This document shows positions 8,741 to 17,454 of a stretch of 64,000 nt of DNA, in pieces (positions within the stretch are counted from its first letter, which is position 1; each line of letters opens with the position of its first letter). The stretch is taken from assembly GCF_900566075.1 (NCBI RefSeq), contig NZ_UPHU01000001.1, positions 3,534,325 through 3,598,324 on the forward strand, given 5' to 3'. The position numbers were made by a program, and so were the translations under genes. This stretch comes from Mycobacterium pseudokansasii (GTDB lineage Bacteria; Actinomycetota; Actinomycetes; Mycobacteriales; Mycobacteriaceae). The notes under the pieces are model-generated. The model was not told the origin of the DNA, did no database searches, and saw only the letters and a program-made list of their open reading frames with translations.

Positions 8741-10960
8741 TCATGGCGTTGCAGCGAACAAAGCATCTTCCGGTGGTGGCAGTTGGATGGCCAGGCCCTT
8801 GCGTTGGCCGCGGTTGACATGCACCGCGTTGAGCTCGCCGCGTTGAATCCGGTCCAGGACAGTCTGTTTGGCAACGCCGAGTCGGCGGGCAGCAGCTTCG
8901 AGCCCAACCCATCCCTCGGGCGCGTCCGGGGTGATCTTGGCTTGCAGCTCGGCGTCGATGCGGATTCGCCACGGGCCGCCGGGGCCGTGCTGCTCGCCGC
9001 GGATGAACCCGCTGGCCAGCCACCGGTAGAGGGTGGCTCGGGAGGTGCCCAGCAGCGTCTGGGCTTCGGCGATGCTGACCATGTGCACATCCTCGTCGAT
9101 GGGTCCGACAGGTTCGCTGGGACCGGCGATCCGGTGTTTGCGGCGCAGGCTGCCGACCCGGTCGCGGGTGAACGGCAACCCGGTCGCGGTGATCACGCCT
9201 TGCCGGGCAAGCAGGCGCGCGATCGTCGCGTCGTCGTAGTGGGCGGCCAGCCGTCGAATACGCTCCAGCGTGTCGGCCTCGGTGCGGATCGCGCTGTCCA
9301 CGCCGCGGCGCGGCAACGCGACGGTGATATCGGTATGAGCGCTGCCTTCCCACCGGATCCGGATCGCGGCCTGACCAGCGTCGCGGTCGACGTTGATGAC
9401 GACCTCACCGATCAGCAACCGCAGCAACTGCTTTCGTTCTCGGATGGTGGTGGTGTCGGCGTCGAACACCGCCCGCAGGTCAGCACCCGCGTGGGATAGC
9501 CAGGCCACCTCTTCCTCGGTGAGCACCGCCGGCCGCCGGGACTGCTGCGCGGCCAGGTCGGCCTCGGCTTGACGTAGCGTGCCCAGCCGTACTTCCCAGT
9601 CGCGTTCCAGGCTGCGGGCGACCAACCGGTTCTCCGGCTCGACCGCGTCGAACTGGCGGCGGGCTCGCTGGGCCTCGTAACGGGCCCGCTCGACGCCCAG
9701 CTCGAACGCGCGCACCCGCCGGGCATGCTGATCCTCGGCCTCGGCCAGTGCGGCGGCGGTGGCCGCCAACGCGGCCGGCTGCAACACGGTGAACATCTCC
9801 TCGACCACGGCGGCGTCCAGGCGGCGTCCGCTCAGACTCTGGCAGCTGCGCGCCGAGCCGTACAACCGCAGTCCCTGCGCGCACAGATACCGTGGGACTC
9901 GGCCATCGGGGCCGGAGTAGCCGACCAGCATCCGCCGCCCGCACTTGCCGCACACCACCAGCCCCTGCAGCAAGGCGCGGCCCTCACGCACCGCCCCGCC
10001 GCCCTGCCCTTTGGGCGGGTGCACGTTGGCGCGCAACCGATCCTGGTTGGCCAGATAGGTCTGCCAGGACACATAGCCGGGATGATGATCCGGGATGGTC
10101 ACCTCCCACTGCTCACGCGGCAATTCCTGATCGCGGACCACGATGCGGCCGGCCTCGTCCAGACGCCGACTCACCTTCGTTCGCCCGAACACGTACGCCC
10201 CACCATAGGCGGGGTTGGTCAAAAAATCGTGGACCGCCGGGTAGGTCGCCTCGGCCCAGCGGATGACCCGCGCGCCGGCGGACCGGCGCGGCAGCCGCAG
10301 GCCATCCGCACGCAGCGACAGCACCACCTGACGCGCCGAACCCAGCTCGTCGAACCGGTCGAACACCGCCGTGATCGCGGCGCGGACCGCCTCATCCCGG
10401 CTGAGCACCACCCGGTCGTCCTGGTCATAGTCCAGCCCCACCGGCAGCAGTTGGCGCAGCTCGCCCCGCGCGGCCTTGTGCCGCAGCCCGGCATTGAGCC
10501 GCGACCGCAGCACGTGCAGCTCAGCCTCGCTCATCGTGCCCTTCAACCCAAGCACGAGCCGGTCGTTGTAGTCACCGGGGTGATACATCCCGTCCGCGTC
10601 GGCGATCAGGGTGTCGGTCATCGCGCACAGATCCAGCAGGTGATACCAGTCTGCGTTGCAGCGCGCCAACCGAGACACTTCGATGCCCAGCACCAGGCCG
10701 ACCTGCCCCAACCCGACCGCGGCGACCAATTCCTGAAACCCGTTGCGTGCGTTCGCATCCGCGCCCGAACAACCCAGGTCGTCATCGACCACCCGTACCC
10801 GGTCAGCTGGCCACCCCAAGTGCTGCGCTCGCTGCGCGAGTTCGTATTGCCGGTTGAGGCTTTCGGTGTTTTCCCGCACCTGCGTCATCGTCGATTGCCG
10901 CACATACACCCACGCCTGTCGTTGCAGGTGCGTTGCCCGGATCTTGGTCAGCTCAGCCAT
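8741..10960 (-). CDS. Large serine recombinase
   Basis: This is a 739-aa recombinase that moves the surrounding element. The N-terminal resolvase domain contains the nucleophile Ser23 in YVRQST and the SRLAR motif. It is followed by a recombinase domain (NPAYGGAYVFGRTK), a zinc ribbon (CGKCGRRM, then two more Cys) and a coiled-coil region rich in Ala/Arg/Glu (about 400-470). Unusually, the C-terminus carries two further helix-turn-helix modules of excisionase/MerR type (SIAEAQTLLGTSRATLYRW and GLEAAARRLGVAKQTVLDR). The ATG at 10960 overlaps the stop of the small upstream gene by eight bases and is preferred to a start eight codons earlier. The frame is intact. Confidence 0.9.
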   Translation of the reverse strand: MAELTKIRATHLQRQAWVYVRQSTMTQVRENTESLNRQYELAQRAQHLGWPADRVRVVDDDLGCSGADANARNGFQELVAAVGLGQVGLVLGIEVSRLARCNADWYHLLDLCAMTDTLIADADGMYHPGDYNDRLVLGLKGTMSEAELHVLRSRLNAGLRHKAARGELRQLLPVGLDYDQDDRVVLSRDEAVRAAITAVFDRFDELGSARQVVLSLRADGLRLPRRSAGARVIRWAEATYPAVHDFLTNPAYGGAYVFGRTKVSRRLDEAGRIVVRDQELPREQWEVTIPDHHPGYVSWQTYLANQDRLRANVHPPKGQGGGAVREGRALLQGLVVCGKCGRRMLVGYSGPDGRVPRYLCAQGLRLYGSARSCQSLSGRRLDAAVVEEMFTVLQPAALAATAAALAEAEDQHARRVRAFELGVERARYEAQRARRQFDAVEPENRLVARSLERDWEVRLGTLRQAEADLAAQQSRRPAVLTEEEVAWLSHAGADLRAVFDADTTTIRERKQLLRLLIGEVVINVDRDAGQAAIRIRWEGSAHTDITVALPRRGVDSAIRTEADTLERIRRLAAHYDDATIARLLARQGVITATGLPFTRDRVGSLRRKHRIAGPSEPVGPIDEDVHMVSIAEAQTLLGTSRATLYRWLASGFIRGEQHGPGGPWRIRIDAELQAKITPDAPEGWVGLEAAARRLGVAKQTVLDRIQRGELNAVHVNRGQRKGLAIQLPPPEDALFAATP

Positions 10961-11123
10961 CGCTGCCGTCCTCGGCCAGCACACCCCTGGCGATCATCCG
11001 GGCCAGCAGCGACAACACTTGCGCCCGTGTGGGTTCCGGCAGCTGCTCCCAGCTCCCGGCGACACGCTCCTGCTCCCACGGCAGCCGCAGTTGCACCGCG
11101 GCCGCTATCCTGACTCCTCGCAC
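10953..11123 (-). CDS. Small 56-aa protein upstream of the serine recombinase
   Basis: A GTG at 11123 is preceded by AGGAGG with six bases of spacing, a strong ribosome site. The product reads VRGVRIAAAVQLRLPWEQ at the start and ends in ARGVLAEDGSDG. Its stop overlaps the recombinase start by eight bases. A short protein with an LPWEQ...WEQLPEPTR...LLARMI pattern often precedes recombinases of this class. The function is unknown; a role in recombinase expression or as a directionality partner is speculation. Confidence 0.65.
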   Translation of the reverse strand: MRGVRIAAAVQLRLPWEQERVAGSWEQLPEPTRAQVLSLLARMIARGVLAEDGSDG

Positions 11124-11201
11124 GGCTCACCTCCTGGTCTCGTTGGCGCGGATCCAGTGAGGTGAGCCTTGCCCATCCCGGCCGTAACTGGTCGGACCCG
11201 G

Positions 11202-11468
11202 TCACGACGACACGCCCGTGTCACGCGCCAGCCGGGACCGCAACCGTCGAACCCCCTCGACCGACAACGTCGTCGCCAACCCCGCCAACACGGCGGCGTC
11301 GCTACCGAAGACATCCGTCGCGTCGGCCGCCACCATGCCCGGCGTGCCGTCCGGCAGCACGACCACCAGCCTCAGCACGCCCTGTCGTCGACGAAATGAC
11401 AACGCTCGCAACTGTTCCCCGTACAATGGGTGCGCGCGATCAGTTACCGTGATCTCGCACGGCAGCAC
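11202..11468 (-). CDS. DUF5372-like protein
   Basis: This is an 88-aa protein from a GTG at 11468; the start is uncertain because the frame stays open upstream into the ATPase gene. The segment VTDRAHPLYGEQL...GVLRLVVVLPDGT...VAADATDVFG is the pattern of DUF5372, a small beta-rich family found in the same position in comparable recombinase elements. It lies 78 bases upstream of the 56-aa gene on the same strand, so the three genes probably form one operon. Its activity is unknown. Confidence 0.6.
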   Translation of the reverse strand: MLPCEITVTDRAHPLYGEQLRALSFRRRQGVLRLVVVLPDGTPGMVAADATDVFGSDAAVLAGLATTLSVEGVRRLRSRLARDTGVSS

Positions 11469-11504
11469 CGCGCGAAGCTGTTGCAGTCTGTCGCCTGCGC
11501 TGTC

Positions 11505-12155
11505 GGCGCAGGCAAGACCGTAGCCGTGCGGGCGAGCGCCGCCAGCCTGGATCCGTCCCGCCACGTGTTCATCTACCTGGCCAACCCCACCGTCGGAGTG
11601 CGCGGCATGCTCACACACATCGTGGCCACCCTCGGGCACACCCCGGCCTTCCACCGCTCCGCCCTCACGCCACAAGCCGCTGAAGCCCTTGCCACCGAAC
11701 ACGCCGAACGGGGCCGAAACCCCGTCCTGGTCGTCGACGAAGCCCACCTCTTGGACAACCATCAGCTCGAAGCGATCCGACTGTTGACCAACCACGACAT
11801 GGACTCCGGATCGCCCTTCGCGGTCGTCTTGATCGGCCAACCCGGTCTGCGCCAGCGGCTGCGGCTGGGCGTGCTCGCCGCGCTGGATCAGCGCATCGCC
11901 GTCCGATATCACATCGCCGGGATGAACGGCGCCGACACCGCTGACTACATTCGCCACCACTGCAAAATCTCCGGACGAGCCGACACCCTGTTCTCCGAAG
12001 ACGCCATCGGGCTGATCCACAACGCCTCGCGCGGTCACCCCCGCGCGGTCAACAACCTGGCCCTACACGCACTGACCGCCGCGTTCGCCGCCGACCACAG
12101 CATCGTCGACGAAAAGGCAGCACGCATCGCCATCACCGAAACCGCCACGGATTGA
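11505..12155 (+). pseudogene. AAA ATPase of the transposon, 3' part
   Basis: This continues the ATPase begun at 8426. It opens with the Walker A residues GAGKT and contains the Walker B segment PVLVVDEAHLL, sensor-like LIGQPGL, and a C-terminal lid. In DDE/AAA transposons such an ATPase selects target DNA and activates the transposase. The part is otherwise undamaged to its stop at 12155. The following 12156-12463 holds only the transposon end and lipoprotein upstream sequence. Confidence 0.85.
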
Positions 12156-12272
12156 ACCCAGTCCGCCTCAACCCGACCACCACCGCGTCAGCCCGGCGAC
12201 AACGCCGTCAACACGCCCACAACGGCCCCGCTCAACATGCCCAGCGGGCCGTCCTCCTTAACGTGATCACTT

Positions 12273-12304
12273 CAATCCCAATGACGCCGTCATCGTCATC
12301 CTGA
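12273..12304 (-). repeat. Candidate right inverted terminal motifs of the base transposon
   Basis: Read on the minus strand, this stretch gives CAGGATGACGA and then CGTCATTGGGATTG, the counterparts of 1016-1054. It lies 118 bases after the ATPase stop, a sensible place for an element end. Confidence 0.45.
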
Positions 12305-12463
12305 GTGACGCTCAACATGTGCCCGCCCACAGAGCCAAACAAGCGGATACCACACCGACCGAGATACATACCCCGTTTGGAACGATTCCGCTACCGCACG
12401 TCGAGATCACCACACCCGTCACCGTCGACCGCGAATGGGACCGGACAGGGGACTCCGTCACCA

Positions 12464-13016
12464 ATGACCACGAGTTCAAGTAACTGTCGGCGGGCAGGCC
12501 TACTGCGGCTTGCGGCCGCAGCGCTGACAATGGTTTTCCTGTTGGGAGGTTGTTCACTGATGTATCCGTTTGCGTACGATGCTGATCGCCCCGAGCATCC
12601 GCTCTCTGACGAGCAGGCCATGGCCCAGGTGATCGAGCCGGCCAAGCAGATCGCAAAAATAGCAGGGCTGCAAGATGTTTCAGGAGTTCAGCTGGGAGTC
12701 CTGCAACGATCAGGGCGATCCACCCTACCGTGGTCGGGTCGACATGACCTTCATCGTTCCGCTTGGCATCGACCACAGCAGCTACTTCGAGCAAGTTGCG
12801 GCGACGATGGTGGCTCACTGTTGGTCGTCCGGCCCGCCGGGACAGCACGTGTTCGGAACGGTGATTCACAAAGATGGTGTCATGGCAACTATCGGCGTAA
12901 GTCCATTTCTCGGCGCCGATGGGGCGATCGAGCTTTCCGGCGAATGCCGCAATATGAATAACCACCGCACTGACAGCAACGGGTTCAGCATCAAAGACCA
13001 GCTTCGCGGCCAGTGA
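12464..13016 (+). pseudogene. LppA-like lipoprotein, frameshifted paralogue
   Basis: The ATG at 12464 starts a signal peptide ending in the lipobox FLLGGC and the family motif PLSDEQ. Codons follow the intact paralogue at 354-878 until about 12685. There a 2-base deletion (copy at 540: GCAGTCTTCGGCTGG; here GGAGTTCAGCTGG) shifts the frame, and the rest (WESCNDQG...SGECRN...DQLRGQ) is read in another frame to 13016. Upstream homology with the first copy extends back to about 12350, so promoter and gene were duplicated together. Either a real mutation or an assembly error could explain the shift. Confidence 0.75.
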
Positions 13017-13043
13017 AGCTGCGGCTAGCTGCCGCCGCGCTCA

Positions 13044-15284
13044 TTATCCCGTTCGCACCAACGAAATCTGGTGCCGCCCAGCAGGTATCGCCACCGTCGA
13101 CCCGGCCGCCTGACCATCCAGGCGCACCTGCACGCCGTCAGCCAAACCGCCAAGGGTGAGCTGCACCGCGGTGTCGGTGGCCACCGCTATCGTCGACGAC
13201 GGCAACGACGCCAGCCCGGCCCGCTCGACATCGACCGTCAGGCTGGCGACTCCGGTGAGCCGCAACGTCAGATACGGCAGCACCGGAGCCGGACCGTCCA
13301 CCCGCCAATCCAATTCGGTGTAGAGCCCCGGTGTCGGGTCGAAGTGCGGGACAAAGCCGCGGTGCCGGCGAATGCTGTGCATCGGGTCCGGCCGCGCATA
13401 CGAGCGGGCATCGACCTCCGCGGTAGCGCCGCGCCGGGCAGTCACGGCGGGATCGGCGATCAGCTCCGACAACCACCACACCTGGTGCGGCCCGATACCG
13501 AGGTCCGCACGCACCAATTGCGGATACCACGCAAACGTGATGTGACCCGGATCCGCTTGGCGCAGACCGGTTCCCATGTGCGCGATCGGATCGTCGAACT
13601 TGTCCTGTAGTACCCAGGCGATGTGATCCTCGAGCGGATAGACGGTAAACCGGTAGCGATAACCCAGCCGGTCCAGTTCCAGCACCTGCTCGGCGGCCGA
13701 GGCGAACGGAACCAACTCGTCGAGCAACCCGTGGGCGATGACGAACGGCAACCAGCGAGCGTTTCCCAGCAGCTCCCAGGTGTCGCCCTCACGGGCACAA
13801 TGCGAATCGAGGTTCAAGTCGGCCGGAATGTCGACGTTGGGCAGCAGCCGCACCCCACATGTCGGCGGCCCGGCTAGCACCACGGCCTGGGCGAACACCT
13901 CCGGGTACGTCAGCCCCAGCTTGTAGGCGGCATAACCGCCCATCGAATATCCCGAGATGACCGTGCGGTTGGGATCGGTGCCCAACTGCTCGGCCACCCG
14001 CGCCCACACTTCCCACACGTCGAGTTCGCCGGCGTCGAAGTACCACGTCGACGGGCCCCGGCCCAGCGGCGTGACCACCACCGAGCCGCGAGTCTCGCAC
14101 ACCTCGTGCAGCAGGCGCGGGTCAATCGCGGCGAACTGCGTTTGCCCCAGCGCCAGCGAGTGCAGCAACAGCGTCAGCGGTAGCGCCTGCCCGGGCGCAT
14201 ACGTCGACGGCAGACACACCGAATACGGCTGCACCCGACCCAGAAACTGCGGATCGGTGTCCAGAACAGTGCCATCGGCAACACCCTGACCCAGCTCCAC
14301 CGAGGACACGTACCAGCGGGTCGACGGTCCGGTGATCACCGGTTCGGCAGCGGTCTCACGGGCCGCCAGCCGGTCCCACTGCACCGCCACCGCGAACTCG
14401 GAGATGTCGCCGCTGGTCAGCGCGGCGGCCTGGGCCGCGTCGGACCAGAAGTTCAGATGCGGCTTCTCCTGGTCATGGGTACGGAAGGCGACGTTGTAGA
14501 CGTTGGGCTGACCGGGCAGCGCGCCGCGCTCGGCGGGCACGTCGGCGAACCCGTCGCCTGCGGCGTTGGCCAGTCCCGCGGCCAGCCGAACCGTCCAGGT
14601 GCCGGTGGGCTCCAGCGCCGACCGCGGCACCTGCGCCAGAAACGACCGCGCCGGCAGGTCGACGCTGTGCTCGACGGGCGTGGCAACCTGTGTGGTCAGG
14701 TCGATCAGCCGGGCGCTGCGGCCCGACACCAGCAGGGCCATGTCGATGCCTGCCGAACGCACCCCCGCCCCGGCCGGCCAGTCGGCCGAGGCGGCCCGGC
14801 CCCGGTCGGTGTCGAAGGTGAACAGCGCGATCGGCACGGTCGCGTCCACCAGCGTGTTCCAGTCGACGCGCCACCAGGTGTGGGTCTCGGTGAGCCCGAT
14901 CGCGACGCGGAAGATGTCGGCGCCGTTGCCGGCCGCGGGCCCGGCCGGATAGACGTAGGTGCCCCGCGGCGGCGCCTGGACTTTCAGATCTCCGACCGGC
15001 AGACCCGTCGCACCGTGGTCGTCGTAGAGAAAGTCGGTCCAGAACAACGCCCCGCCGGCCACCCGAGCCGCCCCGCAGGTACGCGGGAACTCCTCGCCGA
15101 ACGGCCATCCCGACGGCACCGGCAGCTTCGGCTCGGGTTTGCGCGCGGCCGGCGGCACCCCCTCCGGCATCCCGTCGACCACGACCAATTCGGCAGGAGG
15201 CGCCGGCGACGCGGGGCGGACCACCACATCGGCGACGTGGCGGGCGATACGCAACGGAAGCAGAGTCAGATCCAACAGCGACAC
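13044..15284 (-). CDS. PHB-depolymerase/esterase-like alpha/beta hydrolase
   Basis: This is a 746-aa protein. The N-terminal half (about 60-340) is a beta-rich domain resembling glucodextranase/DOMON-like modules. The central part is an alpha/beta hydrolase of the polyhydroxybutyrate depolymerase/esterase D type: the nucleophile is Ser447 in GYSMGG, with candidate Asp522 (LLDELVP) and His554 (LEDHIAW). The C-terminal approximately 130 residues form another beta domain. There is no clear signal peptide, so location is uncertain. The substrate is unknown. It stands alone between the lipoprotein remnant and pepE, on the same strand as pepE with a 28-base gap. Confidence 0.75.
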   Translation of the reverse strand: MSLLDLTLLPLRIARHVADVVVRPASPAPPAELVVVDGMPEGVPPAARKPEPKLPVPSGWPFGEEFPRTCGAARVAGGALFWTDFLYDDHGATGLPVGDLKVQAPPRGTYVYPAGPAAGNGADIFRVAIGLTETHTWWRVDWNTLVDATVPIALFTFDTDRGRAASADWPAGAGVRSAGIDMALLVSGRSARLIDLTTQVATPVEHSVDLPARSFLAQVPRSALEPTGTWTVRLAAGLANAAGDGFADVPAERGALPGQPNVYNVAFRTHDQEKPHLNFWSDAAQAAALTSGDISEFAVAVQWDRLAARETAAEPVITGPSTRWYVSSVELGQGVADGTVLDTDPQFLGRVQPYSVCLPSTYAPGQALPLTLLLHSLALGQTQFAAIDPRLLHEVCETRGSVVVTPLGRGPSTWYFDAGELDVWEVWARVAEQLGTDPNRTVISGYSMGGYAAYKLGLTYPEVFAQAVVLAGPPTCGVRLLPNVDIPADLNLDSHCAREGDTWELLGNARWLPFVIAHGLLDELVPFASAAEQVLELDRLGYRYRFTVYPLEDHIAWVLQDKFDDPIAHMGTGLRQADPGHITFAWYPQLVRADLGIGPHQVWWLSELIADPAVTARRGATAEVDARSYARPDPMHSIRRHRGFVPHFDPTPGLYTELDWRVDGPAPVLPYLTLRLTGVASLTVDVERAGLASLPSSTIAVATDTAVQLTLGGLADGVQVRLDGQAAGSTVAIPAGRHQISLVRTG

Positions 15285-15312
15285 GACGCCAACCTACCCG
15301 GCACCGCCGACA

Positions 15313-16434
15313 TCAAACCGGCACCACCGTCAGCTCGTGCGGCCGGTGGTTGACCGACAGGGCACCGTCCCCGGTTACCACCACGATGTCCTCGATGCGG
15401 GCCCCCCACCGGCCCGGGAAGTAGATCCCCGGCTCGATGGAAAACGCCATGCCCGCAGCCAGCGCCACGTCATTGCCGGCCACGATGTAGGGCTCTTCGT
15501 GCACGCACAGCCCGATGCCGTGCCCGGTGCGGTGCACGAAATAGTCGGCCAAACCAGCCTCGGCCAGCACGCAACGGGCCGCGGCGTCGACCTGGGCGGC
15601 GGTTACACCGGGGCGCACGGCCTCAAACGCGGCGCGCTGCGCCCGCTGCAGAACCGAATAGTGCTGCGCCACAACTAGATCGGGTTCGCCGATGCTGTAG
15701 GTACGGGTGCAGTCGGAGTGGTATCCGGGCTCGACGGTCCCCCCGATGTCGACGACGACGATGTCGCCCGCCTGCAGTGCGCGGTCCGAAAACCGGTGAT
15801 GCGGGTCGGCACCATGCGGGCCGGAGCCGACGATGACGAACGCCACCTCCGAATGCCCTTCGGCGACAATCGCTTCGGCAATATCGGCGGCGACGTCGGC
15901 CTCGGTACGGCCCGGCACCAGCAACTCCGGCACTCGGGCATGCACCCGGTCGATGGCCGCACCCGCCTCGTGCAGCACGTCAATCTCGGCTTCCTCCTTG
16001 ATCATTCGCAGCTCGCGCAGCACATCGGTGGCCAACACCGGCAGCATGTCCAACGCAGCGGCCAGCGGCAGCAGATGCAAAGCCGGCATGGAATCACTGA
16101 CTCCCGTCGGCGCCGGGCCGCCGCCCAACGCGGCGCTCACCAATCGGTAGGGATCATCCCCGTCGACCCAGGTCCGCACGCCCAGCCCCAGAGCATCGGC
16201 AGACTCCGTGAAGCTGGCCTGCTCCAGCCGCGGCACGACGAGAGTCGGCTCACCCGAGGCCGGCAACACCAGCGCGGTGAGCCGCTCGAACGTCTCCGCG
16301 CGCGAACCGATGAGGTAGCGCAGGTCGTAGCCCGGGGTGATCACCAGGCCGGCCAGACCGGCGCCGGCGGTCCTGGCGGCCGCCGCAGCCAACCGTCGCG
16401 CGTACACTTCGGAGTCGAATCGGCGAGAGTTCAT
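15313..16434 (-). CDS. pepE: Xaa-Pro dipeptidase PepE
   Basis: This is a 373-aa cytosolic metallopeptidase of family M24B, near-identical in layout to M. tuberculosis PepE (Rv2089c, 375 aa). The ATG at 16434 gives the expected [14 protein letters not shown] start; the frame is open further upstream, but that region overlaps the divergent exonuclease gene. The dinuclear metal ligands are visible: Asp in VVDIGGT, Asp in YHSDCTRTY, His in [11 protein letters not shown], Glu in FSIEPGIYF and Glu in ARIEDIV. It is predicted to cleave Xaa-Pro dipeptides. It is divergent from the exonuclease gene with a 46-base gap. Confidence 0.95.
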   Translation of the reverse strand: MNSRRFDSEVYARRLAAAAARTAGAGLAGLVITPGYDLRYLIGSRAETFERLTALVLPASGEPTLVVPRLEQASFTESADALGLGVRTWVDGDDPYRLVSAALGGGPAPTGVSDSMPALHLLPLAAALDMLPVLATDVLRELRMIKEEAEIDVLHEAGAAIDRVHARVPELLVPGRTEADVAADIAEAIVAEGHSEVAFVIVGSGPHGADPHHRFSDRALQAGDIVVVDIGGTVEPGYHSDCTRTYSIGEPDLVVAQHYSVLQRAQRAAFEAVRPGVTAAQVDAAARCVLAEAGLADYFVHRTGHGIGLCVHEEPYIVAGNDVALAAGMAFSIEPGIYFPGRWGARIEDIVVVTGDGALSVNHRPHELTVVPV

Positions 16435-16480
16435 GGCAGCCAGGCTAACCGCGCCCGGCGGGCCTGGCAGGATTGCCCAC

Positions 16481-17440
16481 ATGCCCGCTCCCCTGCTGCT
16501 GCTGCTGGACGGCGCCAGCATGTGGTTTCGCTCGTTCTTCGGCGTGCCGTCGTCGATCACCGCCCCTGACGGCCGGCCGGTCAACGCCGTGCGCGGGTTC
16601 ATCGACTCGATGGCGGTGGTGATCACCCAGCAGCGGCCCGGCCGGCTGGTGGTGTGCCTGGATCTGGACTGGCGGCCACAGTTCCGGGTGGACCTCATCC
16701 CGTCCTACAAGGCACACCGCGTCGCCGTAACCGAGCCCGAAGGCCGGCCCGACATCGAGGAGGTGCCCGACGACCTCACCCCACAGGTTGACATGATCAT
16801 GGAACTTCTTGAGGCATACGGGATCCCGACGGCCGGCGCACCGGGCTTCGAGGCCGACGACGTGATCGGCACCCTGACGGCGCAGGAACGCACCGATCCG
16901 GTGGTCGTCGTCAGCGGCGACCGCGACCTACTGCAGGTGGTGGCCGACGATCCGGTGCCGGTTCGGGTGCTCTACCTCGGGCGCGGGCTGTCCAAAGCCA
17001 CCCTGTTCGGGCCCGCCGAGGTGGCCGAACGGTACGGCTTGCCGGCGGATCGGGCCGGATCGGCCTACGCCGAACTGGCGTTGCTGCGCGGCGATCCCTC
17101 CGACGGGCTGCCCGGGGTACCCGGCGTCGGCGAGAAGACGGCAGCCGCCCTGCTGGCCGCGCACGGCTCGCTGGATCAGATCATGGCCGCCGCTCACGAC
17201 CCCAGGTCGGGGATGGCCAAGAGTTTGCGAGCGAAAGTGCTTGGCGCATCGGACTACATCGAGGTCGCCGGTTCGGTGGTGCGAGTGGCCACCGACTCCC
17301 CGGTGCAGCTTTCGACGCCCACCGATGCCCTACCGCTGGTCGCCGCCGACCCGGCGCGCACTGCCGAACTGGCGACTCGCTACGGCGTCGGGTCATCGAT
17401 CACCCGGCTACAGAAGGCACTGGACGCACTGCCACCATGA
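16481..17440 (+). CDS. 5'-3' exonuclease (Rv2090 orthologue)
   Basis: This is a 319-aa FEN-like nuclease related to the N-terminal domain of DNA polymerase I. Metal-binding acidic residues lie in [26 protein letters not shown] and [10 protein letters not shown]. The helix-hairpin-helix [17 protein letters not shown] binds DNA. The start at 16481 gives [11 protein letters not shown]; the frame extends upstream but into pepE. A free-standing enzyme of this kind could process RNA primers or flaps alongside Pol I; that role is family knowledge. Confidence 0.9.
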   Translation: MPAPLLLLLDGASMWFRSFFGVPSSITAPDGRPVNAVRGFIDSMAVVITQQRPGRLVVCLDLDWRPQFRVDLIPSYKAHRVAVTEPEGRPDIEEVPDDLTPQVDMIMELLEAYGIPTAGAPGFEADDVIGTLTAQERTDPVVVVSGDRDLLQVVADDPVPVRVLYLGRGLSKATLFGPAEVAERYGLPADRAGSAYAELALLRGDPSDGLPGVPGVGEKTAAALLAAHGSLDQIMAAAHDPRSGMAKSLRAKVLGASDYIEVAGSVVRVATDSPVQLSTPTDALPLVAADPARTAELATRYGVGSSITRLQKALDALPP

Positions 17441-17454
17441 CAGCATCGTGACCG

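Larger units (their letters stand above)
8591..11504 (-). mobile_element. Serine-recombinase element inserted in the ATPase gene
   Basis: About 2.9 kb separates the two halves of the ATPase gene. Bases GTCG are present at both junctions (8588-8591 and 11502-11505), so the crossover lies within that tetranucleotide. All three genes read on the minus strand: a DUF5372-like protein, a 56-aa protein and a large serine recombinase. No long terminal inverted repeats are seen, as expected for serine integrase-type movement. A 12-bp inverted pair near the left end may be part of a recombination site. Confidence 0.8.
1015..12304 (+). mobile_element. Three-gene DDE/AAA transposon carrying three nested insertions
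   Basis: A plus-strand operon of DUF6431 protein, DDE transposase and AAA ATPase forms the base transposon. Two of the three genes are split by other elements at 2572-7640 and 8591-11504. If the inserts are removed, about 3.3 kb remains. Candidate ends are inverted relative to each other: GGATGACGA plus CGTCATTGAGGTTG at the left (1016-1054), and, on the minus strand at the right, GGATGACGA plus CGTCATTGGGATTG (12273-12304), with different spacing. The exact outer bases and target duplication could not be fixed. The element lies between two LppA-like lipoprotein genes. Confidence 0.65.

Noticed and set aside
9725..11113. A long plus-strand frame across the serine recombinase
   Set aside because: It is the antisense shadow of the recombinase, rich in His/Gln/Arg/Pro with no motifs, while the minus strand has a complete catalytic protein.
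12305..12463. A longer N-terminus for the second lipoprotein copy
   Set aside because: The extra 53 codons would precede the signal peptide and correspond to noncoding leader sequence in the first copy.
354..13016. The two lipoprotein copies as a target-site duplication of the transposon
   Set aside because: They are whole diverged genes with many substitutions, and a third copy lies at the window edge; they are paralogues that predate the insertion.
14457..16569. Plus-strand frames opposite the hydrolase and pepE
   Set aside because: They are high-GC antisense shadows without ribosome sites or recognisable domains; the minus-strand genes are well conserved.
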